Assembly (NCBI GenBank): GCA_034090805.1
Contig: JAXDRV010000042.1
Coordinates: forward strand, 1 to 51,326
DNA: 51,326 nt
From: Ornithomonoglobus_A sp034090805
Lineage (GTDB): Bacteria > Bacillota > Clostridia > UBA1381
Direction of reading: 5' to 3'
Positions 30,549-39,354 of the stretch are shown one piece after another; position 1 is the first letter of the stretch; every line of letters starts with the position of its first letter. The notes beneath the pieces are model-generated. The model made no database searches and was not told the DNA's origin. It saw nothing but the letters and a program-made list of their open reading frames with translations. A program made the position numbers and the translations under genes.

Positions 30549-31679
30549 ATGCTTATAAAAACACCGCCCATGGGCTGGAACTCATGGAACACATTTGCCG
30601 AAAAGGTCAACGAGGAAATCGTTATGCAGACGGCAGACATTATTATCGAAAAGGGGTACAAGGACTGCGGCTATGAGTATGTTGTCATAGACGACTGCTG
30701 GTCGCTGCGTGAGAGGAGCGAGGACGGAAAGCTCGTTCCCGATCCGGAAAAATTCCCTCACGGCATGAAATACGTTGCCGATTACGTTCACTCAAAGGGA
30801 TTGAAATTCGGAATGTATTCCTGTGCCGGAGTGCGTACCTGCGCCGACTATCCCGGCAGCTACGGTCACGAATACACCGACGCAAAGACCTTCGCCGAGT
30901 GGGGAGTGGATTATCTCAAGTATGATTTTTGTCATTTCCCGAAAAGCGCAAACTGCAAAAACGCATATCTGACCATGGGTCTTGCGTTAAGGGCGTCGGG
31001 CAGAGATATTCTGTTTTCGGCGTGCAACTGGGGTGTGGAAAATCCCGCCGCATGGATGCGCTCGGTAGGTGCGGATATGTACCGCTCAACGGGAGATATA
31101 TTTGATAATTACAAATCCATGAAGGATATTCTGCTCAGCCAGGAGGAAAACTTCGGCGGCTCTGCACCGGGATGCTTTAACGATATAGATATGCTTATTG
31201 TCGGAATGTACGGCAAGGGCAACGTCGGCGTTGAGGGCGGCTGCACGGACGAGGAATACAAAACTCATTTTGCGATGTGGTGTATGTTCGGCACTCCGCT
31301 GATGATAGGCGGCGACATCAGAAATATGAACGAATACTGCGAAAAGCTGATGAAAAATGAAATGCTTATCGCAATCAATCAGGACAAGGAATGCAGAACT
31401 CCCTACAGAGTACAGTCAAATTATTGGGAGGAATGCAGAGTATACATAAAGATACTTTCCGACAACCGTCTTGCGGTTGCGCTTGTGAATATGTCGGATA
31501 AGGAAAGTACCGTGCCGTTCTATTTTGCGGAGGCGGGTATTCCGTACTCGACAAATATCGGTCTTGAGCTGACGGACGTGTTCACGGGCGAAAATCTCGG
31601 AATAAAGCGTGATTATTTCAATGTAAAGCTTAAGGAGCATGACTGCGCCGTTTACATTGCCGAAATGAGGCAGTTTTAA
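30549..31679 (+). CDS. Glycoside hydrolase family 27 alpha-galactosidase
   Basis: A 376-residue intracellular enzyme (no signal peptide) that removes terminal alpha-galactose from imported oligosaccharides such as raffinose- or melibiose-type sugars. GH27 hallmarks: TPPMGWNSWN at the N-terminus, VIDDCW near residue 45, the nucleophile Asp in YLKYDFC near 119, and the acid/base Asp in RSTGDIFDN near 181. ATG 30549 follows CGAAAGGAG. A 63-residue zinc-ribbon gene overlaps its stop by one base. Alpha-N-acetylgalactosaminidase activity is an alternative within GH27. Confidence 0.93.
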   Translation: MLIKTPPMGWNSWNTFAEKVNEEIVMQTADIIIEKGYKDCGYEYVVIDDCWSLRERSEDGKLVPDPEKFPHGMKYVADYVHSKGLKFGMYSCAGVRTCADYPGSYGHEYTDAKTFAEWGVDYLKYDFCHFPKSANCKNAYLTMGLALRASGRDILFSACNWGVENPAAWMRSVGADMYRSTGDIFDNYKSMKDILLSQEENFGGSAPGCFNDIDMLIVGMYGKGNVGVEGGCTDEEYKTHFAMWCMFGTPLMIGGDIRNMNEYCEKLMKNEMLIAINQDKECRTPYRVQSNYWEECRVYIKILSDNRLAVALVNMSDKESTVPFYFAEAGIPYSTNIGLELTDVFTGENLGIKRDYFNVKLKEHDCAVYIAEMRQF

Positions 31680-31870
31680 TGGCGGAGTGCGAAAAATGCG
31701 GCAAAGAGCTGACACGTGATGAGGTCGGAATCTGCCGCAAGCTTATCAACAGAGGTACAAATAAATTTATGTGCCTTGAGTGCCTCGGAGAATACTTCGG
31801 CGTAAGCGTGGGTGCGCTTAAGGATAAAATAGAGCAGTACCGCAGCATGGGCTGCACGCTGTTTAAATGA
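31679..31870 (+). CDS. Small four-cysteine zinc-ribbon protein
   Basis: A 63-residue protein with CEKCGKEL at residues 4-11 and CLECLGEY near 32-39, a pattern that would bind one zinc ion, and a closing RSMGCTLF. The start overlaps the alpha-galactosidase stop (TAATG), indicating translational coupling. The family is widespread and uncharacterised in gut Firmicutes as far as I can tell; function is not known. A helical stretch (VGALKDKIEQYRSMG) follows the zinc site. Confidence 0.75.
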   Translation: MAECEKCGKELTRDEVGICRKLINRGTNKFMCLECLGEYFGVSVGALKDKIEQYRSMGCTLFK

Positions 31871-31880
31871 AACGTCAAAA

Positions 31881-31909
31881 GGGAGCGGTCAATGCGGCCG
31901 CTCCCTTTA
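31881..31909. terminator. Terminator between convergent genes
   Basis: GGGAGCGG/CCGCTCCC forms an 8-bp stem with AAAA on its left and TTTAAAA on its right. It can serve both the zinc-ribbon gene and metH. Confidence 0.8.
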
Positions 31910-31912
31910 AAA

Positions 31913-34330
31913 TCAATTATCGCCGAAGCCGTAAAAATCGTTTGCGAAATTTACGGACGCAAGCGCATCTTTGCAGTAGGCGTCTGCGCCTATCATGTCG
32001 GCATATTCACGGTTTAATACCGCACCGCCCACGAACACCTTTACATCGGGTACGGTTTTGCGGATAAGCTTAATCGTGTCCTCCATGCTGACAACGGTCG
32101 TTGTCATAAGCGCCGACAGCCCGCAAAGGGGGATATTTTCCCTTTGGAGCGTTTCGACTATAAGCTCCGGCGCAACGTCCTTGCCCAGATCGATAACGTC
32201 GTAGCCGTAATTTTCAAGCAGAACCTTTACTATATTTTTGCCTATATCGTGAATATCGCCCTTTACCGTGGCGAGAACTATTCTGCCTCGGCTTTCCTGC
32301 TTTTCGCCGCTGTTTTCGATATGCGCCTTTATAACGGCAAACGCATTTTTTACCGTTTCGGCACTCATCATAAGCTGCGGCAGGAACATAATTCCCTTTT
32401 CAAATTTATCTCCCACGTAATCGAGGGCGGGAATTATTGTTTTGTTGATAATTTCCATCGGCTCAAGGTCGGTCAGAAGTCCTTCGGTTGCCTCGGCAGC
32501 TTTGTCCTTGAGTCCTTTTATAATTACATCATAAAGAGGGTTTTCCGATGCGCTGTCCGAATCACGCACAGCCGTGCCTGTGACGGTTGTCTGAGCCTTT
32601 GTGCCGGCGTAGGTCTGCACATAGTCGGCGCAGTTTTCGTCAATTCCCGTAAGTGCCTTGTAGGCTCTGTACGTGTTCATCATGGTATCGGCGCAGGGAT
32701 TTATTATGCAGGCGTCAAGGCCGTTGTTTAATGCCATTGCAAAGAACGTGCCGTTTATAAGCTCACGTCTCGGCAGACCGAAGGAAATATTCGATACTCC
32801 CAGTACCGTTTTTATGCCGAGAGTTTCTTTTATAAGCTTGAGAGCCTTTATCGTTTCGGCACTTTCGGTTTGCTGTGCGGAAACGGTCAGAGTGAGTGCG
32901 TCCATAACGAGATCCTTTTTCTTTATCCCGTATTTCTGCGCCTCGTCTGCGATTTTACGTGCGATTTCGACTCTGTCCTCCGCTGCGGAAGGTATTCCGT
33001 CCTCGTCAAGGCAAAGTCCCACGAGTACGCCGCCGTATTTCTGAACTATAGGCAGTATTGCGTCAAGACTTTCACGCTTGCCGTTTACGGAGTTTACCAT
33101 AGGCTTGCCGTTGTAGATTCGTAATGCACGTTCAAGTGTTGCGGGGTCGGAGGAATCTATTTGCAGCGGCAGATTTACGGAGGCGCTTATCGCTTTTACG
33201 GCACGCTCCATTGTCGAACATTCGTCGATTTCGGGAAGTCCCACGTTTACGTCGAGAATATCCGCTCCCGCTTCAAGCTGCGAAAATGCCTCGCTCAAAA
33301 TATAGTTTATATCCTGATTTTTTAAAGCCTCTTTAAATTTTTTCTTGCCTGTCGGATTTATTCTTTCACCGATTATAACGGGGCGGTTGTCAAGAAGCAC
33401 CGCCTTTGAATATGATGTTACGACAGTGTAAGGCTTTTCTTCTATTTTCGGAGTAAAGCCTTTGCACCGGCTGATAAGACTTCTGATATGATCAGGGGTA
33501 GTGCCGCAGCAGCCGCCGAGAACGCTTGCTCCCAAAGCCGCTATTTTCCGACATTCCTCTCCGAATTGCTCCGGGGTTACGTCATATACCGTTTTGCCGT
33601 TTTCAAGCTGCGGAAGTCCTGCATTGGGCTGTGCCATGATGGGAATTGACGCATATTTTGCAAGCTGCTCCATCATTGAGGAAATCTGCGCCGGACCCAG
33701 GCCGCAGTTTATTCCGATACAGTCCGCTCCCAGTCCCTCAAGCATTGCGCACATAACGACAACGTCCGCTCCCGTAAGAGTTTTGCCGGTTTCGTCAAAG
33801 GTCATCGTGCAGAATACCGGCAGAGAGGTGTTCTCCTTTACGGCAAGCAGTGCCGCCTTTGCCTCAAGGGTGTCGGACATGGTTTCGATTATTGCAAGAT
33901 CCGCTCCGCTTTTTTCGGCGGTTACGGCAACGCTCTTAAAAGCGTCGTAGCAGTCGTCAAACGACAAATCTCCGAGAGGCTCAAGCAGCCGTCCCGTAGG
34001 GCCTATGTCAAACGCAACGAATCGAGGTTTTTCGGGTGTTGAGAATCTTGCGACGCATTTTTTGGCGATTGCCGTTCCCTCGGCTGCAAGCAGCTCCACG
34101 CTGCCGCCTATTTCGTCAGCCTTCAGAGGATTTGCGCCGAAGGTGTTTGTTGTGATTATATCCGCTCCCGCCTCGAGGTATTCAGTGTGGATTTTTTCGA
34201 TTAAAGGCTTGTTTGTAATGTTCAGCAATTCGGGGATTTCGCCGCCCTTAAGTCCGTTTTTCTGGAGCATTGTACCCATTCCTCCGTCAAAAAACAGCAG
34301 CCGTTTGCCGAGTATATCGGTTATTTTCAT
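31913..34330 (-). CDS. metH: Cobalamin-dependent methionine synthase (short form)
   Basis: An 805-residue enzyme that transfers a methyl group from 5-methyl-THF to homocysteine through cobalamin. Domains in order: homocysteine-binding (1-300; zinc cysteines in GINCGLG near 206 and GGCCGTTP near 277), pterin-binding (about 320-590; VIIGERINPTGKKKF), B12 cap (about 600-680) and B12-binding (about 690-805; DIHDIGKNIV gives the cobalt-ligating His). The C-terminal AdoMet reactivation domain is absent, as in many Clostridia, so reactivation must use another protein. It is transcribed after metF, with a foldback element between them. Confidence 0.95.
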   Translation of the reverse strand: MKITDILGKRLLFFDGGMGTMLQKNGLKGGEIPELLNITNKPLIEKIHTEYLEAGADIITTNTFGANPLKADEIGGSVELLAAEGTAIAKKCVARFSTPEKPRFVAFDIGPTGRLLEPLGDLSFDDCYDAFKSVAVTAEKSGADLAIIETMSDTLEAKAALLAVKENTSLPVFCTMTFDETGKTLTGADVVVMCAMLEGLGADCIGINCGLGPAQISSMMEQLAKYASIPIMAQPNAGLPQLENGKTVYDVTPEQFGEECRKIAALGASVLGGCCGTTPDHIRSLISRCKGFTPKIEEKPYTVVTSYSKAVLLDNRPVIIGERINPTGKKKFKEALKNQDINYILSEAFSQLEAGADILDVNVGLPEIDECSTMERAVKAISASVNLPLQIDSSDPATLERALRIYNGKPMVNSVNGKRESLDAILPIVQKYGGVLVGLCLDEDGIPSAAEDRVEIARKIADEAQKYGIKKKDLVMDALTLTVSAQQTESAETIKALKLIKETLGIKTVLGVSNISFGLPRRELINGTFFAMALNNGLDACIINPCADTMMNTYRAYKALTGIDENCADYVQTYAGTKAQTTVTGTAVRDSDSASENPLYDVIIKGLKDKAAEATEGLLTDLEPMEIINKTIIPALDYVGDKFEKGIMFLPQLMMSAETVKNAFAVIKAHIENSGEKQESRGRIVLATVKGDIHDIGKNIVKVLLENYGYDVIDLGKDVAPELIVETLQRENIPLCGLSALMTTTVVSMEDTIKLIRKTVPDVKVFVGGAVLNREYADMIGADAYCKDALASVNFANDFYGFGDN

Positions 34331-34388
34331 ATTGTATGCTCATTCCTTTCGGTTATACTTGGGTAATTAAACATTGACACGCTTAAAA

Positions 34389-34646
34389 TAATGCTCACTG
34401 AACAAATGCGATTTTCAATCGCATTTGGAAAAATTATGACTATTGTCAAAATTTTTCGTGTAAAATCAAAGATTTTACACAGTTCGCATTGATAAAGTCT
34501 GCCAAAATAAATATTTTGAGAGCAAAATATTTATTTATGGTGCAAGGATTTTTTCATATTTATGAAAAAATCCTTGCACCCAAACAATTATAAAACGCTT
34601 GTAAGCCGCTATGCGGCTGCGTTTCATAATTGTTCAGCAGTCATTA
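34389..34646. repeat. Foldback element between metF and metH
   Basis: The outer repeat TAATGCTCACTGAACAA at 34389-34405 is matched by TTGTTCAGCAGTCATTA at 34630-34646. Five inner hairpins follow in series: AAATGCGATT/AATCGCATTT, GTGTAAAATC/GATTTTACAC, AAATAAATATTTT/AAAATATTTATTT, GGTGCAAGGATTTTTTCAT and its complement, and AGCCGC/GCGGCT. The metF stop codon (minus strand, 34646-34644) is inside the right terminal repeat. The left 140 bases recur at 51190. This element fills the gene-free stretch 34331-34643. Confidence 0.88.
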
Positions 34647-35507
34647 AAATAAACTGTTCACCACGGTGGTTATTTTTTCGGCAACCTCCGGTTTATTCAT
34701 GGTGTAGATGTGTATGCCGCTTACATCGTTTGACAGCAGGTCGATTATCTGGTCAACGGCATACGCAATGCCCGCCTGCTTCAGAGCATCGGGGTTGTTT
34801 TCGTATTTTGCAAACATACGGGTAAATTTTGACGGCATTGACGCACCGCCGGAAAGCACGCACATTTTCTTTATCTGCGACGCTTGCGTAAGCGGCATTA
34901 TTCCCGCCGTAATCGGGACGTTTATTCCCTTTCTTGCCGCCATGTCACGGAATTGATAGAATTTTTCGTTGTCGAAAAACATCTGCGTAACGAGAAAATC
35001 GCACCCTGCGTCCGTTTTGCGCTTTAGGTTCTCGATATCGGCATCAAGCGACGGTGAATCGGGGTGACATTCCGGATAGCACGCTCCGCCCACGCAAAAG
35101 CCGCCGTGCGACTTAATTTCAGTCACAAGCTCATATGCGTATTTGTAGTCTGTTTTTATATTTTCGCTGTCAAGGGGCAAATCTCCTCTCAGGGCGAGAA
35201 TATTTTGTATTCCTCTTTGGGAAAGATCATCGAGAGTGGTGCGTATCGTTGATTTATCTGCTGTTATGCACGTTAGATGAGCAAGCGAGGTAAGGGAGTG
35301 CTTCTCCTGAATATATTCGGCAATGTCTGCCGTCCTTTTTGAGGTTGAGCCGCCTGCGCCGTAGGTAACGCTGATGTAATCCGCCGGCTGCTTTACAAGC
35401 TCGTCAACCGCCGATTTTACCGTTTCAACTCCGCTTTCCTGTTTGGGAGGGAAAATCTCAAACGAAAGCACCTGTTTTTTTTGTAAAAATATATCTTTTA
35501 TAAACAT
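34644..35507 (-). CDS. metF: 5,10-Methylenetetrahydrofolate reductase
   Basis: MetF makes 5-methyl-THF, the methyl donor for MetH, and is the promoter-proximal gene of this minus-strand pair. The 287-residue barrel shows LSFEIFPPK near residue 14 (catalytic Glu), SVTYGAGGS near 44, HLTC near 76, LRGD near 104, and PITAGIMPLT near 195. The second ATG (35507) is chosen over the one at 35519 because GGAG sits 6 bases ahead of it, whereas nothing precedes the first. Its promoter is the palindrome at 35541-35578. Confidence 0.93.
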   Translation of the reverse strand: MFIKDIFLQKKQVLSFEIFPPKQESGVETVKSAVDELVKQPADYISVTYGAGGSTSKRTADIAEYIQEKHSLTSLAHLTCITADKSTIRTTLDDLSQRGIQNILALRGDLPLDSENIKTDYKYAYELVTEIKSHGGFCVGGACYPECHPDSPSLDADIENLKRKTDAGCDFLVTQMFFDNEKFYQFRDMAARKGINVPITAGIMPLTQASQIKKMCVLSGGASMPSKFTRMFAKYENNPDALKQAGIAYAVDQIIDLLSNDVSGIHIYTMNKPEVAEKITTVVNSLF

Positions 35508-35540
35508 AATAGTCTCCATTCTGTTAAATTTTTAATTTAT

Positions 35541-35578
35541 ACTTGATATTGTAACAAATATTTGTTACAATATCAAGT
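35541..35578. promoter_or_regulatory. 38-bp perfect palindrome carrying identical divergent promoters
   Basis: Bases 35541-35578 are a perfect palindrome centred between 35559 and 35560 (left half ACTTGATATTGTAACAAAT). On each strand it reads TTGATA, a 17-base spacer, TACAAT; on the plus strand these boxes are 35543-35548 and 35566-35571. The two polymerase sites coincide exactly, so metF and radA must compete for polymerase, and a symmetric repressor or cruciform would affect both. Confidence 0.85.
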
Positions 35579-35589
35579 GAAAACAAAAA

Positions 35590-35662
35590 AATTTTTTATC
35601 TGATAGGAAATTCCTCAATCTCCTATTAGCAAAAAAGCTTATCTTTGTTAAAAGCTTTTTTA
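35590..35662 (-). repeat. R2 element, single copy in radA leader
   Basis: Read on the minus strand it has the R2 order: AAAAAAGCTTTT/AAGCTTTTTT stem, then TAATAGGAGATTGAGGAATT and its pairing arm. On the plus strand the two hairpins lie 35601-35629 and 35631-35661 in the leader of radA, the second ending in TTTTTT, so it could act as an attenuator. Confidence 0.7.
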
Positions 35663-35697
35663 CCGGATTTTTATTTTGGAGCGGAAGGACTGCGTAA

Positions 35698-37080
35698 ATG
35701 AAAACAAAATCAGCATATATCTGCCGTGAATGCGGCTATCAGACTGCCAAATGGATGGGAAAATGTCCCTCGTGCGGTCAGTGGAATACTATGGACGAAA
35801 CTGTTATCGCAGATGCGAAAACAACAAAACAGCGTGCGGCGGCATCCGCAGTGACGTCATTGAGCGGCTCGGTTGCCGTGCCTAAGCGCATAGGTGAGGT
35901 CAAGATCGGATTTGAAACGAGATATTCCACGGGAATGAAGGAGCTTGACAGAGTTTTGGGCGGCGGTATTGTCAAAGGCTCGCTGATACTTGTGGGCGGC
36001 GATCCGGGGATAGGAAAATCAACGCTGCTTCTCCAGATATGCCAGAATACGGGCACTGACAAAAAAATCCTCTACGTTTCCGGCGAGGAATCGGAGGGGC
36101 AGATAAAGCTGCGTGCGGAAAGGCTCGGAGTGACAACAGAGAATTTGTATCTTATTTCCGAAACGGACGTGCAGCGGGTAATCGAATGTATAAACGATGT
36201 CAAGCCGGAGCTTGTTATAATCGATTCGATACAGACAATGCACCGTGACGATCTTTCCTCGGCGGCGGGCAGCGTGCCGCAGGTACGGGAAGCGACAAAC
36301 GCCTTTATGCGGACGGCGAAATCTGCGGGGATAGCGATGTTCATAGTCGGTCACGTAACAAAGGACGGCGCTCTTGCCGGGCCGAGGGTGCTTGAGCATA
36401 TGGTTGACTGCGTGCTGTATTTTGAGGGCGACAGGCAGATGACGTTCAGGATTTTGCGGGCGGTTAAAAACAGATTCGGCTCGACAAATGAGATAGGTGT
36501 TTTTGAAATGAGGAGCATTGGCCTGTGCGAGGTGGAAAACCCGTCAAAAATGCTGCTTGAGGGACGTGAGGAAAATGCTTCGGGCAGTGCGATAATATGT
36601 GCGATGGAGGGTTCAAGAGGAGTGCTTGCCGAGGTGCAGGCTCTTGTAACACCGACAGGCTTCGGAAATCCGCGGAGAATGTCGAACGGAATCGATTTAA
36701 ACAGGGTGATACTTTTGATAGCGGTGCTTGAAAAGCGTGCAAGAATGAATTTGTCAAATTCGGACGTGTACATGAACGTTGCCGGAGGACTGAGGATAGA
36801 CGAGCCGGCGGCGGATTTGGGGATATGCGCCGCAATCGCCACGAGCCAGGCGGACGTGCTTTTGCCGGCGGATATGCTTTTTATCGGCGAGGTCGGCTTG
36901 GGCGGCGAGTTAAGAGCCGTATCGCAGCTTGAAAAGAGAATAACCGAGGCGGCAAAGCTTGGGTTTTCCTCTGCGATAGTCCCAAAGCAGTCGCTTAATG
37001 GTGTAAAAATACCGAAAGGCTTCGCCGCCTACGGAGTGGGCACGATAGGCGAGGCAATGCAGATAATACGTAAAAAATAG
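35698..37080 (+). CDS. radA: DNA repair protein RadA (Sms)
   Basis: A 460-residue branch-migration helicase-like protein of homologous recombination. N-terminal zinc finger CRECG...CPSCGQW (residues 9-28), Walker A GGDPGIGKSTLL near 99-110, the RadA-specific KNRFG motif near 257, and a Lon-protease-like C-terminal domain (about 290-460) are all present. In Firmicutes radA often follows clpC and precedes disA; here it is followed instead by a CapA-type gene, and its leader holds an R2 element behind the symmetric promoter. Confidence 0.96.
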   Translation: MKTKSAYICRECGYQTAKWMGKCPSCGQWNTMDETVIADAKTTKQRAAASAVTSLSGSVAVPKRIGEVKIGFETRYSTGMKELDRVLGGGIVKGSLILVGGDPGIGKSTLLLQICQNTGTDKKILYVSGEESEGQIKLRAERLGVTTENLYLISETDVQRVIECINDVKPELVIIDSIQTMHRDDLSSAAGSVPQVREATNAFMRTAKSAGIAMFIVGHVTKDGALAGPRVLEHMVDCVLYFEGDRQMTFRILRAVKNRFGSTNEIGVFEMRSIGLCEVENPSKMLLEGREENASGSAIICAMEGSRGVLAEVQALVTPTGFGNPRRMSNGIDLNRVILLIAVLEKRARMNLSNSDVYMNVAGGLRIDEPAADLGICAAIATSQADVLLPADMLFIGEVGLGGELRAVSQLEKRITEAAKLGFSSAIVPKQSLNGVKIPKGFAAYGVGTIGEAMQIIRKK

Positions 37081-37100
37081 GAAGGGACGGTGATTTTACG

Positions 37101-38177
37101 ATGAAAATAAACAACCCACGTGCAATTTTAAGCATTATAGGAATGGGAGTGCTGACGCTTGCGATTATTCAAAGCGCAGTTTCGGGAATATCGGAGCGGC
37201 AAGCGGAGAAAAAAGCCGCAGAGGAGCTTGCGGCGCAGCCGACAGCAGCGCCGGTGAGAACGGTGACGATAAGCGCAGTAGGCGACTGCACCTTAGCAAC
37301 GGACGAGTATGCCGGGCAGATGAAGTCGTTTGTTGAAACTGCGGAGGAAAACGACAGCTCATACTTTTTTAAAAACGTGAAAAAATATTTTACGGACGAT
37401 GACCTGACAATCGTCAATTTTGAGGGTACGCTCTCAAACGGCGGCAGACGTGAGGACAAGACCTTTGCCTTTAGAGGTGATCCGTCCTACGTTGATATTC
37501 TGACGTGCAGCGGCATAGAGGCGGCGAATCTTGCCAACAATCACTCTCGTGACTACGGAGAGGTAAGCAACAGCGACACACATAAAATTCTGAGCGATGC
37601 GGGTCTTGCGGCGTTCGACAGCTTAAACACCGTAATTTACGAGGTGAACGGCTTAAAAATAGGGCTTATCGGAATAAATCAGCTAAACGACATTGACAGA
37701 ACACGCCTTGAAGCGGCAATGGCGGACGCAAGGGCGCAGAATCCCGATATAATCATAGCGTGCATACACTGGGGCGAGGAAAAAGCCACCGAGCCAAACG
37801 AGGAGCAGGTCGCATACGGGCATAAGGCAATTGATTTGGGAGCGGATCTTGTGTTAGGCACGCACCCGCACGTTTTACAGGGGATAGAGCAGTACAACGG
37901 CGGCGTGATAGCGTACAGTCTGGGTAATTTCTGCTTCGGAGGAAACGACAGTCCCTCGGATATGGATACGGTAATATACCGTCAGAAATTCACTCTGGAA
38001 AACGGAGCAAAGCGCAGCGAAATATCGCTTGTTCCCTGCACAATATCCTCGTCATGGGAAAGCGGAATAAACAATTATCAGCCGACCCCGGCGCAGGGCG
38101 AAAAGCGTGAGGCGATAATAGAAAAAATGAACGGATACAATACGGCGCTCGGAAACGTAAGCGTCAGTTATCAATAA
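37101..38177 (+). CDS. CapA-family membrane-anchored metallophosphatase-like protein
   Basis: A 358-residue protein with one N-terminal membrane anchor (residues 9-28) and the PGA_cap fold outside the membrane. Family blocks: SAVGDCTL near 53, NFEGTLS near 108, NLANNHSRDYG near 143, IHWGEE near 221, and GTHPHVLQG near 253, giving the predicted metal-binding Asp/Asn/His set. Homologues include CapA/PgsA of poly-gamma-glutamate synthesis, but no other capsule gene is nearby, so the role is open: wall- or envelope-linked phosphoesterase. RBS AAGGGACGG lies ahead of ATG 37101. Confidence 0.85.
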   Translation: MKINNPRAILSIIGMGVLTLAIIQSAVSGISERQAEKKAAEELAAQPTAAPVRTVTISAVGDCTLATDEYAGQMKSFVETAEENDSSYFFKNVKKYFTDDDLTIVNFEGTLSNGGRREDKTFAFRGDPSYVDILTCSGIEAANLANNHSRDYGEVSNSDTHKILSDAGLAAFDSLNTVIYEVNGLKIGLIGINQLNDIDRTRLEAAMADARAQNPDIIIACIHWGEEKATEPNEEQVAYGHKAIDLGADLVLGTHPHVLQGIEQYNGGVIAYSLGNFCFGGNDSPSDMDTVIYRQKFTLENGAKRSEISLVPCTISSSWESGINNYQPTPAQGEKREAIIEKMNGYNTALGNVSVSYQ

Positions 38178-38212
38178 GTATTCTTTTAGGTAATTGCGAA
38201 ATTCCTACGAGT

Positions 38213-38334
38213 TGTTACAGCTTTGGAAGAATTTGAGATGTTTATGATTGAGTTTCGGCGAGTTCTCGAACGAAGTGAGGATGCGTAGGGGGCGGTGTTC
38301 CTGCCGCCCCGTAATCAGAAATATCTCAAATTCC
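38213..38334 (-). repeat. R1 repeat element, copy 3 (GC-hairpin module only)
   Basis: On the minus strand: GAATTTGAGATATTTCTGAT, GGGGCGG/CCGCCCC hairpin, CGCCGAAACTCAATCATAAA, CATCTCAAATTCTTCC. It stops at GCTGTAAC, which is the same junction where copy 4 continues into the inverted-repeat module. It lies in the spacer between the CapA gene and galU (38178-38398), which holds nothing else recognisable. Confidence 0.85.
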
Positions 38335-38398
38335 GAGGGGATTTTATATTACGCAGTAACCTAAAAATAAAAATTATTAAAAGAAGGGAAAGATTACA

Positions 38399-39262
38399 AT
38401 GAAAATAACAAAAGCGGTTATCCCGGCGGCGGGATTCGGAACGAGGTTTTTACCGGCAACAAAGGCAGTTCCAAAGGAGATGTTGCCCATTATCGACAAG
38501 CCGACAATCCAGTACATTGCCGAGGAGGCAATAAGAGCGGGAATAACCGATTTGCTGATAATAACATCAAGAGGCAAAGAGGCGATCGTAAACCATTTTG
38601 ATAAGGCATTTGAGCTTGAAGCGGTGCTTGAGCGTGACAATAAAAACGAAATGCTGAAGGCGGTGCGTGAGGTTTCCGACCGCCTTGATGTGCATTTTAT
38701 ACGTCAGCAGGAGCAAAAGGGACTGGGTCATGCGGTATTGTATGCAAAAAGTTTTGTCGGCAATGAGCCGTTTGCGGTCATGCTCGGCGATGATGTTGTG
38801 GAGAGCGAGAAGCCGTGCATAGGTCAGCTTGCGGAGCAGTTTGAAAAATGCGGCGGTACGGTGCTTGGCGTGCAGAGGGTAGGCATGGAGCACGTTTCAA
38901 AGTACGGGATAGTCGGCTGCGAGGAAATGGGCGGCAGGCTGTATCGTGTAAAATCCATGGTTGAAAAGCCGAAGCCTGAGGATGCGCCCTCGGATATTGC
39001 GGTGCTGGGAAGATACATTTTAACACCGGGGATATTTGAATGTCTTGAAAGAACTCCAAAGGGAGCGGGCGGCGAGATTCAGCTTACGGACGGAATTGTT
39101 CTGCTTGGAGAAAGCGAGAGCATTTATGCGTATGATTTCGAGGGTGAGCGCTATGATATAGGCAACAAACAGGGATTTTTGAGGGCAACGGTTGACTTTG
39201 CGTTAAAGCGTGAGGATCTGAAAAAGGATTTTGCTGAATATTTAAAAACGCTTAAATTGTGA
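38399..39262 (+). CDS. galU: UTP-glucose-1-phosphate uridylyltransferase
   Basis: GalU makes UDP-glucose for surface glycans and, with galactose released by the alpha-galactosidase, for the Leloir pathway. The 287-residue length is typical. Nucleotidyltransferase motif GFGTRFLPATKAVPKEMLPI (residues 12-31), FVMLGDDV-like FAVMLGDDVV near 128, and VEKPKPEDAPSD near 188 are present. ATG 38399 follows GAAGGGAAAG. It appears to be a single-gene unit, as nadK downstream has its own promoter. Confidence 0.95.
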   Translation: MKITKAVIPAAGFGTRFLPATKAVPKEMLPIIDKPTIQYIAEEAIRAGITDLLIITSRGKEAIVNHFDKAFELEAVLERDNKNEMLKAVREVSDRLDVHFIRQQEQKGLGHAVLYAKSFVGNEPFAVMLGDDVVESEKPCIGQLAEQFEKCGGTVLGVQRVGMEHVSKYGIVGCEEMGGRLYRVKSMVEKPKPEDAPSDIAVLGRYILTPGIFECLERTPKGAGGEIQLTDGIVLLGESESIYAYDFEGERYDIGNKQGFLRATVDFALKREDLKKDFAEYLKTLKL

Positions 39263-39289
39263 ACAAAGAGTAAAAAACAGCGGTAACAC

Positions 39290-39318
39290 TTGAAAAATGA
39301 TGCAAAACAGTGTATAAT
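39290..39318 (+). promoter_or_regulatory. Promoter of nadK-argR-recN
   Basis: TTGAAA at 39290-39295, a 17-base spacer, TATAAT at 39313-39318, 36 bases upstream of the nadK start. Confidence 0.85.
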
Positions 39319-39354
39319 ATGAATAAATATACATCACCTCGGGAGCGTGAGCAT

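Noticed and set aside
35508..35540. SAM riboswitch upstream of metF
   Set aside because: Only about 35 bases separate the promoter palindrome from the start codon, too short for any known SAM riboswitch.
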